From positions 1 to 47,372 of the forward strand of contig NZ_JADOGI010000064.1 in the NCBI RefSeq assembly GCF_015645445.1: a DNA stretch of 47,372 nucleotides, written 5' to 3'. This stretch comes from Nonomuraea cypriaca (GTDB lineage Bacteria > Actinomycetota > Actinomycetes > Streptosporangiales > Streptosporangiaceae). A program made the position numbers and the translations under genes. Position 1 is the first letter of the stretch; each line of letters begins with the position of its first letter. Positions 42,081 through 47,372 of the stretch are shown piece by piece. The notes beneath the pieces are model-generated. The model saw only the letters and a list, made by a program, of their open reading frames with translations, did no database searches and had not been told where the DNA came from.

Positions 42081-43301
42081 TCACCGGATGGCGCTCAGAT
42101 TCACGATCACCTGCTCGCCGTCCCGGTCGTACCGGAACAGCCCGCGCGCCCGGTAGTCCAGCGTCGCCGTGGGCATCCCCTTCTTGGCCGGCCGTAGTCC
42201 GAGATCGGCGCCCCGGCCCGTGGCCAGGTCGTACAGAACCTGGCCACGCAGCCCGTCGTCCTTGCCGCGCTGGAGCAGTGTGAGGAAGCGGTCAAGCGCC
42301 GGTGGGGAGATGTCGGGCATGCCGGGCAGCTCACGGGCGCCGCCCTCGCGGCCCACCAGGGTGCCGCCCTTCACGCACCAGCTGATCCCGCAGGAGGCGA
42401 ACGGCTCGACGGGAGCCTTGCTGCGCTTGCCCGTCTCGATGTTGAGCAGGTCGCCGAAGATCACCTGCTTGTCGCTCCGCTGCTTGTAGTCGTGGCGCGG
42501 GGTGGCGGCCCAGGGCCAGCCGATCAGCGTGTACTCCGATGTGCCGGGCAGCAGCCGGGGCGTGTCGCCCGACAGCGGCATCTCGAAGACGCCGCCCTTG
42601 CCCCACAACGTCCACACCGCCTTGTCGCCGACGATCTCCAGGTCGATGCCGCCGTAGCCGGGCACGCCCTCGAATGTGGTCAGCCGGCGCTGCGTGCCGC
42701 CGGTGCGGGGCGCGGTCCAGATGTCCACGATCCGCTTGCGCTCCTGCTTGCGCACGGTCCACCAGTACAGCCGATCGCGGTCGGCCAGCACGAACGACGC
42801 GGTGACGACGGTCTTGGGCGGCGGCGTGACCTGGACGAGCAGCCGCGCCGTCCGTGCCGCGACGTCGTAGGCCCACAGGCCGTCCATCTTGTCGGCGTTG
42901 CCGTCCCTCTCCGTACGGACCAGCACGGTGTGGTCGTCGAGGAACACCTCCGGCCTGAACGGCCTGCCGTTCGGCAACGTCGCGGGCACGACGTGCACGG
43001 CGCCGGGCCAGACTTCCTCGATCGGCGGGTACGTCGGGTCCGCCTCCTGGACCGGCGCCTTGGTGGTGGCGACGGCGGGCGGGGGCGTCGCCGGCGTTCC
43101 TCTCGCAGCGTCGATGACAAAGGGCGCGCCGGCGGTCAACAGGACCACGGCCGCCGCGGCGGCGAACCCCGCCACGCCGTGCCGGCGGCGCCTGCGGTGC
43201 TCTTCCTCGACGCGTACCAGCAGGTCGTCGGCGGGGCGAGGGGCGTGGCGGGCCGCGGCGGCGAGTTCGGCGGCCAGGGACATCTCCAGGTTGTTGGTCA
43301 C
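42081..43301 (-). CDS. Membrane-anchored propeller-like partner of the SigE-type sigma factor
   Basis: 406 residues, GTG start overlapping the sigma gene stop by 4 bases. A short cytoplasmic part with EEHRRRRRHGVAGF precedes one membrane helix (residues about 44-65: FAAAAAVVLLTAGAPFVIDA) and a proline-rich linker. An extracytoplasmic domain with repeated beta segments follows: FRPEVFLDDHTVLVRTERDG, VLADRDRLYWWTVRKQERK, and DLEIVGDKAVWTLWGKGGVF. It resembles the TolB-like or WD-like proteins that follow SigE-type genes in Nonomuraea-like actinobacteria. No zinc anti-sigma motif is visible. It probably senses the envelope and binds the sigma factor, though that is inference. Confidence 0.75.
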   Translation of the reverse strand: MTNNLEMSLAAELAAAARHAPRPADDLLVRVEEEHRRRRRHGVAGFAAAAAVVLLTAGAPFVIDAARGTPATPPPAVATTKAPVQEADPTYPPIEEVWPGAVHVVPATLPNGRPFRPEVFLDDHTVLVRTERDGNADKMDGLWAYDVAARTARLLVQVTPPPKTVVTASFVLADRDRLYWWTVRKQERKRIVDIWTAPRTGGTQRRLTTFEGVPGYGGIDLEIVGDKAVWTLWGKGGVFEMPLSGDTPRLLPGTSEYTLIGWPWAATPRHDYKQRSDKQVIFGDLLNIETGKRSKAPVEPFASCGISWCVKGGTLVGREGGARELPGMPDISPPALDRFLTLLQRGKDDGLRGQVLYDLATGRGADLGLRPAKKGMPTATLDYRARGLFRYDRDGEQVIVNLSAIR

Positions 43302-43810
43302 GTGACGTACCCCATGTTCTCCACGATTCCGGGCAGGTCGCCGCGAAGTTTGTCCAGGGCGCGGGAGGCCTGGCTGCGTACGGTCCCGCGGGAGACACCG
43401 AGGACGTCTGCGATCTCGGCGTCCGTCAACTGCTCGTAGTACCGCAGTACGAGCACGGCACGCTGGCGGGGCGGCAGCTTGGACAGCGCCTCCCAGAGGC
43501 CGGAGCCCTCGTTGGGGGCGTCCTCATAGGTGGTGTCGGGTGGCGTGGCCGTGATGTGCTCGCGCCTGCGCACCCGCCAGGAGTTGATGTGCAGGCGCGT
43601 CATCGTCGTCCGGACGTAGCCGTCCAGCGCGTTCTTCCTGCGCACCCGTGACCACGAGCCGCGCAGCCGGACCAGAGCCTCCTGCACCAGGTCGGCCGCG
43701 TCGTGCGGGTTGCCCGTCAATACGTAGCCGTAGCGGAGTAATCCGTCCACGCGCTCGGCCACGAACCGCTCGAACAGCGGATCTTCCTGCACGTCTGCAT
43801 CCTCCTCCAT
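43298..43810 (-). CDS. SigE family ECF RNA polymerase sigma factor
   Basis: 170 residues as read from the ATG at 43810; the GTG at 43792 has a better ribosome site (GGAGGATG 8 bases before) and is a likely true start. Region 2: GYVLTGNPHDAADLVQEALV and LDGYVRTTMTRLHINSWRVR. Region 4: LPPRQRAVLVLRYYEQLTDA and LGVSRGTVRSQASRALDKLR. SigE-family sigma-70 factors of actinomycetes usually pair with a membrane protein, as here. An IS630 element now begins 9 bases upstream of the ATG and has therefore replaced the native promoter region or cut it off from the reductase gene. Confidence 0.9.
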   Translation of the reverse strand: MEEDADVQEDPLFERFVAERVDGLLRYGYVLTGNPHDAADLVQEALVRLRGSWSRVRRKNALDGYVRTTMTRLHINSWRVRRREHITATPPDTTYEDAPNEGSGLWEALSKLPPRQRAVLVLRYYEQLTDAEIADVLGVSRGTVRSQASRALDKLRGDLPGIVENMGYVT

Positions 43811-43819
43811 CCCGACCTA

Positions 43820-45006
43820 GTGTGATGCGCCTGAAATCTTGGTGATAAGTCTGTACTCTGTTGTTGTCTTGCCGACGCCGGCCGTATCGGTCGGCCAAAG
43901 GCCGATCTGGTCCTGGAGGAGGCCGAGCGCGTCCAACTGACCCGGTGGGCCAGACGCGCCAAGAGCGCACAGTACCTGGCGCTGCGCGCGAAGATTATTC
44001 TGCGCTGCGCGCAGGGCGGCACGAACAAGCAGGCTGCAGCCGATCTGGGGGTCGATGAGTCGACCGTGGAGCGCTGGCGTGCCCGGTTCATCGCCCGGCG
44101 ACTGGACGGCCTGCACGACGAGCCCCGGCCTGGCCGGCCACCCTCGATCCTGCTCGATCAGGTCGAAGACGTGATCACCGCGACGTTGGAGTCCAGCCCC
44201 GGTAACGACACGCACTGGTCACGGGCCTCAATGGCCAGACGCACCGGACTGTCGAAATCGACCATCGGCCGTATCTGGAAGAAGTTCGATCTCAAGCCGC
44301 ACCTGCAGGATTGCTTCAAGCTCTCCACCGACCCGCAGTTCGTGGACAAGGTCGTCGACGTCGTCGGGCTCTACCACAACCCGCCGGAGCGGGCGGTGGT
44401 GCTGTGTGTGGATGAAAAGAGCCAGATCCAGGCGCTTGACCGGTCCCAGCCGGTGCTGCCGATGATGCCGGGCACGCCCGATCGGCGCACGCACGACTAC
44501 CTGCGGCACGGCATCACCAGCCTGTTCGCTGCCTTCAACATTGCCGACGGCACCGTCATCAGCCAACTCCACCGCCGCCACCGCGCCGTAGAGTTCAAAA
44601 AGTTCCTGGTCACGATCGACAAAGCCGTGCCGGCCGAACTGAATGTCCACCTGGTGTGCGACAACTATGCCACCCATAACACTCCCGAGATCAGAGCGTG
44701 GCTGGCCAGGCATCCCCGGTTTCATGTTCACTTCACCCCGACCGGGTCCTCCTGGATCAACCAGGTCGAACGCTGGTTCGGCCTGCTGACCGACAAGCTC
44801 ATCCGCCGCGGTGTCCACACCTCCGTCAAAGCTTTGGAGGACGACATCAAGGCGTGGATCGCTACCTGGAACGAGAATCCCCGGCCGTTCGCCTGGACCA
44901 AAACCGCTGACCAGATCCTGAACTCCCTCGCCGACTATCTCTCCAAAGTCGGAACCGACCACAGGACAGGGCAGAATTAACCTTCAAGATTTCAGGCGCA
45001 TCACAC
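43820..45006 (+). mobile_element. IS630 family insertion sequence, 1187 bp
   Basis: Terminal inverted repeats are perfect over 22 bases: GTGTGATGCGCCTGAAATCTTG's left copy is 43820-43841 and its reverse complement is 44985-45006. Both ends are flanked by TA (43818-43819, 45007-45008), the target duplicated by IS630/mariner elements. It carries one transposase gene. The element inserted between the reductase stop and the sigma start. Identical ends suggest a recent arrival. Confidence 0.9.
43868..44980 (+). CDS. IS630 transposase, intact catalytic core but no normal start codon
   Basis: Reading from about 43868, LADAGRIGRPKADLVLEEAE leads into the helix-turn-helix (KQAAADLGVDESTVERWRAR) and a second HTH (LSKSTIGRIWKKFDLK). 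The DDE catalytic triad is intact: VLCVDEKSQIQALD, HLVCDNYATHNT and PTGSSWINQVERWF. The frame is open from 43835 but contains no ATG, GTG or TTG before the GTG at 44066, which lies inside the HTH. The CTT-GCC at 43868 is where homologues would be expected to begin. Either the start has been lost, or translation uses a frameshift from the GTG at 43842 in another frame, known for some IS630 elements. Confidence 0.85.
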   Translation, partial: LADAGRIGRPKADLVLEEAERVQLTRWARRAKSAQYLALRAKIILRCAQGGTNKQAAADLGVDESTVERWRARFIARRLDGLHDEPRPGRPPSILLDQVEDVITATLESSPGNDTHWSRASMARRTGLSKSTIGRIWKKFDLKPHLQDCFKLSTDPQFVDKVVDVVGLYHNPPERAVVLCVDEKSQIQALDRSQPVLPMMPGTPDRRTHDYLRHGITSLFAAFNIADGTVISQLHRRHRAVEFKKFLVTIDKAVPAELNVHLVCDNYATHNTPEIRAWLARHPRFHVHFTPTGSSWINQVERWFGLLTDKLIRRGVHTSVKALEDDIKAWIATWNENPRPFAWTKTADQILNSLADYLSKVGTDHRTGQN

Positions 45007-45617
45007 TAGCGACGTACCCTGAACCTCAGGTGCAGCACCCCCTCGCCCTGGATGACCACATAGGGATCCTCCAGCAGATGCTGCCCATCGATGCTGCCGA
45101 AGTAGCGTTTGCCCGACCCGAACACCACCGGCACCACGTCCATCGCCACCTCGTCCACGAGGCCGGCCGCCAGAATCTGGCCGCCCACCTCGCCGGCGTT
45201 CACACTGATGGCTCGCCCTCCGGCGAGTTTCTGGGCCTTGTCGATCGCAGCCGCCACGTCATCGACGAAATGGTACGACGCCTCGGGGTGCCAGCCCTCG
45301 GGCTTGGGCCGGTGGGACACCACCACCACGTGATCACCCGTAGGCGGATGACCCTCCCAACCGTTCACCAGGTCGAACAGGCGGCGGCCCTTCACGATCG
45401 TGCCGATCGACTCCCACATCGACCGGACGTACTGCGCCGATGCCTTTGAGACCTTGAAGGCGCTTCCAGCTCCGGAATGATCGTACTGCTGGTCGCCGCC
45501 TCCGGTGATCCGGGTGTCCCCGTTGAAGTACCAATCGTGAAGTGGCCCGACGTCGTCGTTCCGGTCGGCGATGAAGCCGTCCACCGACACCACGTTGTGC
45601 ATGAATACTGTGCCCAC
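45006..45617 (-). CDS. Dihydrofolate reductase/RibD C-terminal family protein
   Basis: 203 residues, GTG start with ribosome site GGAGAG six bases before. RibD_C fold: VFMHNVVSVDGFIADRNDDV at the N-terminus, YVRSMWESIGTIVKGRRLFD, HVVVVSHRPKP, and GGQILAAGLVDEVAMDVVPV near the end. Members reduce pterin-, pyrimidine- or other small substrates with NADPH; the true substrate is unknown. The stop TAG uses the TA of the IS630 target plus the terminal C of the IS, so the insertion left the protein unchanged. An AraC regulator is encoded just upstream in the same direction. Confidence 0.9.
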   Translation of the reverse strand: MGTVFMHNVVSVDGFIADRNDDVGPLHDWYFNGDTRITGGGDQQYDHSGAGSAFKVSKASAQYVRSMWESIGTIVKGRRLFDLVNGWEGHPPTGDHVVVVSHRPKPEGWHPEASYHFVDDVAAAIDKAQKLAGGRAISVNAGEVGGQILAAGLVDEVAMDVVPVVFGSGKRYFGSIDGQHLLEDPYVVIQGEGVLHLRFRVRR

Positions 45618-45689
45618 AGGTTCTCTCCAGTCCTCTTGCGCATTCGCCCCGATCCTGTCGCCCTGGAGGGCGGCTAGTCTTGCAAAAAA

Positions 45690-46532
45690 TCAATCAGTGG
45701 GCATCGGACCGATGTCCGGCGGGAACCCCCGCGCGGCGGGGAATCGGCGCCGCAGGGCCAGGTATTCCGTCGGGGAATGGCCGGTGAAGTCCTTGAACTC
45801 CCTGCTCAGGTGAGCCTGGTCGAAGTAGCCCGCCGTTTGAGCGAGCACGGACCAGTCGACCGGACGCTGGGCGTCTACGGACACGATCAGCCGCGCAAAG
45901 CGGTAGATCCGCGCCACCCGCTTCGGGGTGACCCCAACGTGAGACTTGAACAGCGTGGCCAGGTGATTGCCACTCACTCCAGCGGCATCGGCCAGCGCAC
46001 CGACCGGAACCACGCCGTGGGAGGTCTCCAAACGCCCGCCTGCGTGCCGGACCAGGGTGAGACCGCGCGACGGTGCCTCAGCAAGTCGCGATCGCAGCTC
46101 CTCCTCCAACACCCGCAGTGTCTCGGCGGCCGATGCGATGTCGCCGACCCGGTTGTGAATCCGATCCAAAGACCGTCGCCAGACGGCGTCGACCGGCACC
46201 CATCGGTCCCGCAGCTCGGCCGCCGGCATGCCGACGAATGGCGAAATCCCCCAAGGCTTGAAGTGCACCCCGACGAGCCGCACCCGGGTGGGGTACTCAA
46301 TGAGAAAACGCCTGGTCCATACACCCATGAACCACCCATCGACGAACACTGCCGGCGGCACCGAAGGGTCGGAGTCCCACAGGCGGACAGGTCCGCCCAA
46401 GTTGACGAACAGGTGTGCCGACGGCATCGGCGGGACGTTCATCCGGCGGTGGCGCGGCACCCCGGTCAGGCAGTACATGTCGTCGATGAAGCCGTCGAGT
46501 GGCGGGGAGGGGACCCGACCCACGTATTGCAT
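45690..46532 (-). CDS. AraC family transcriptional regulator
   Basis: 280 residues from the ATG at 46532 (MQYVGRVPSPPLDGFIDDMY). The N-terminal part is the DUF6597-type sensor common in actinobacterial AraC proteins: HLFVNLGGPVRLWD, then VGVHFKPWGISPFVGMPAAE and LRDRWVPVDAVW. The C-terminal HTH pair is ALADAAGVSGNHLATLFKSH and AQTAGYFDQAHLSREFKDFT, ending with GHSPTEYLALRR. It is 73 bases upstream of the reductase gene in the same direction, so it probably regulates it. Confidence 0.9.
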   Translation of the reverse strand: MQYVGRVPSPPLDGFIDDMYCLTGVPRHRRMNVPPMPSAHLFVNLGGPVRLWDSDPSVPPAVFVDGWFMGVWTRRFLIEYPTRVRLVGVHFKPWGISPFVGMPAAELRDRWVPVDAVWRRSLDRIHNRVGDIASAAETLRVLEEELRSRLAEAPSRGLTLVRHAGGRLETSHGVVPVGALADAAGVSGNHLATLFKSHVGVTPKRVARIYRFARLIVSVDAQRPVDWSVLAQTAGYFDQAHLSREFKDFTGHSPTEYLALRRRFPAARGFPPDIGPMPTD

Positions 46533-46708
46533 GGACTCAGTGTGGCCGACGAGAGTCACTCACCAAACCCTCACCCTCAACAGCGACCTGCTCGCCATCG
46601 AGAGTGAGCTACACAGACCCGGGACGCCTCGCACGCCTACCAGTGTGTCGCCGAACCCGGCGAACGTAAGTGGTCAGCGCACTAGACGGAATGGAAACGG
46701 CAAGTGTT

Positions 46709-46727
46709 GCATCTGGCCTCCAGATGC
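46709..46727. repeat. Perfect inverted repeat GCATCTGG-CCT-CCAGATGC
   Basis: Eight-base arms around a 3-base loop, in the gene-free stretch 46533-46738 between the AraC gene and the IS5-type element. It could be a terminator, an operator or a recombination scar. Nothing else is recognised in this stretch. Confidence 0.5.
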
Positions 46728-46739
46728 CTCGATACGGCT

Positions 46740-47238
46740 TAGTGCGTGTTTGAGAAGATCGTTTTTAGGGCCAGTTGTAGAGGCGGCGTGCCTGTCGGCG
46801 GGCGGGCCCTTCTCGGGTGAGGCGGCGGGCCATACCGGCGATGGCCGCCCAGCGGATGATCGCCTCGCAGATGGCGGGGTCGCGTTCGTAGTCGCGGGCC
46901 AGTCTGCGGCAGGCGGTCAGCCAGGCCAAGGTCCTCTCCACCACCCACCTACGGGAGATGACGCTAAAGCCAGGCTGGTCAGCGGGCTTACGGACGATCT
47001 CCAGGGTGGTGCGCAGCGTGTCACGCGCCCAGTCCACCAGTCGCCCGGCGAAGCCCTGATCGGCGAAGACGTACCGGATGGGGATGGTGAGGTACGCCGA
47101 TAGCAGGGCAGTCTTGGCGCCGTCGCGGTCTTGCCAGCCGGCGGCCAGCACTGCGACCGTGATGAGCAGGCCGGTGGTGTCGGTGATGATGAATCGCTTG
47201 CGGCCGTTGACCTTCTTGCCGTTATGACGGCCCCGTCA
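46740..47238 (-). mobile_element. IS5-type insertion sequence, truncated
   Basis: One end is preserved: TGCGTGTTTGAGAAGATCG (from about 46741), next to CTTAG, resembles the terminal repeat and target of actinobacterial IS5-group elements. The other end is missing. The transposase is cut at its N-terminal side where the palindrome at 47221-47242 begins. Confidence 0.6.
46765..47238 (-). pseudogene. IS5-type transposase, C-terminal part
   Basis: About 158 residues: GRHNGKKVNGRKRFIITDTT, GLLITVAVLAAGWQDRDGAK, YVFADQGFAGRLVDWARDTL, and SRRWVVERTLAWLTACRRLA. These are the DDE segments (D in IITDTTG, D in FADQG, E in VVERT) of IS5-group transposases. The N-terminal DUF4096-like domain of about 110 residues is absent and no start codon is available, so the product is not made from its own signals. 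Confidence 0.82.
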
Positions 47239-47242
47239 TAAC
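47221..47242. repeat. 10-2-10 perfect palindrome with further copies nearby
   Basis: GTTATGACGG-CC-CCGTCATAAC, followed by GTTATGCCGG near 47262-47272. Part of the left arm is native IS5 coding DNA, so the right arm may be where a second element joined by short homology. Beyond it AATTATCT (47247-47254) and AGATAATT (47323-47330) form another inverted pair. Confidence 0.6.
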
Positions 47243-47372
47243 GCAAATTATCTGGGGCTGGATGTTATGCCGGGCAAGGTGGATCAGGGCTGGCCAGCGA
47301 AGGTCTGACAGCGCGACTGCCAGAGATAATTACAAGTTCTCCAGGAAGGCGAGCAAGCTATCGCCGGGACGG
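47243..47372. other. End of window: AT-richer DNA with inverted repeats, no gene recognised
   Basis: On the minus strand one frame reads LSLAVALSDLRWPALIHLAR, then HNIQPQIICVMTG, bounded by a TAA. It is protein-like but unidentified. The inverted AATTATCT pair and GTTATG motifs suggest a recombination site or element end that continues beyond the window. Confidence 0.3.

Overview
The window is high-GC actinobacterial DNA. Many genes overlap by 4 bases with GTG or ATG starts. The gene content (NarL-type two-component pairs, ECF and SigE-type sigma factors, Tat-exported proteins, many SDR enzymes each beside an AraC, TetR, GntR or PadR regulator) fits a large-genome soil actinomycete of the Streptosporangiaceae type (for example Nonomuraea-like). 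That placement is inferred from gene style, not from a marker gene. The region reads as an accessory stretch: small regulator-plus-enzyme modules mixed with an unusually large number of decayed genes and mobile-element remains.

Layout. 1-9 kb: the tail of a CdsA-like gene; a divergent SDR/AraC pair; a VOC protein; an MFS fragment; a UvrA-like ABC-F-style ATPase whose second nucleotide-binding domain carries an 84-bp in-frame palindromic insertion; then a three-gene minus-strand operon (pentapeptide-repeat membrane protein, BtuF-like lipoprotein, Tat-exported propeller-like protein). 9-15 kb: a debris field (serine-recombinase fragment, doubly broken MerR gene, internally deleted Tn3 transposase, SDR tail) surrounding one intact pair, an HTH/DUF3887 protein and a CPBP protease, under a striking palindromic promoter. 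15-20 kb: a NarL-type two-component system, a small glycine-rich membrane protein, a Tat FAD-oxidase fragment abutting a LuxR fragment, a YbhB protein and a GntR regulator.

20-33 kb: a serine-hydrolase relic; an ECF sigma/membrane protein/ABC ATPase/permease/42-aa peptide operon; a TetR-SDR divergent pair followed by a sugar-dehydrogenase-like lipoprotein and a broken SDR; the 3' end of a tRNA with a strong terminator; a methyltransferase; TetR, AraC and NmrA-type genes; vestiges of an FAD monooxygenase, an NRPS adenylation domain and perhaps an aldo/keto reductase; and an SDR/TetR divergent pair. 32.5-36.3 kb: a PadR-controlled FtsX/LolD-type ABC exporter.

36.4-42 kb holds the most promising metabolic system: an IclR regulator, apparently leaderless, followed in one direction by an AtuA/DUF1446 protein, a DUF4387 protein, an HD-domain protein, an isocitrate lyase/PEP-mutase superfamily enzyme lacking the usual catalytic cysteine, and an MHS-type MFS importer. 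It looks like a complete uptake-and-breakdown pathway for an unidentified organic acid. 42-46.5 kb: a SigE-type sigma factor with a membrane-anchored partner, an RibD/DHFR-like reductase and an AraC regulator, with an IS630 element inserted exactly between the reductase stop and the sigma start. The window ends in a truncated IS5-type transposase butted against a cluster of short palindromes.
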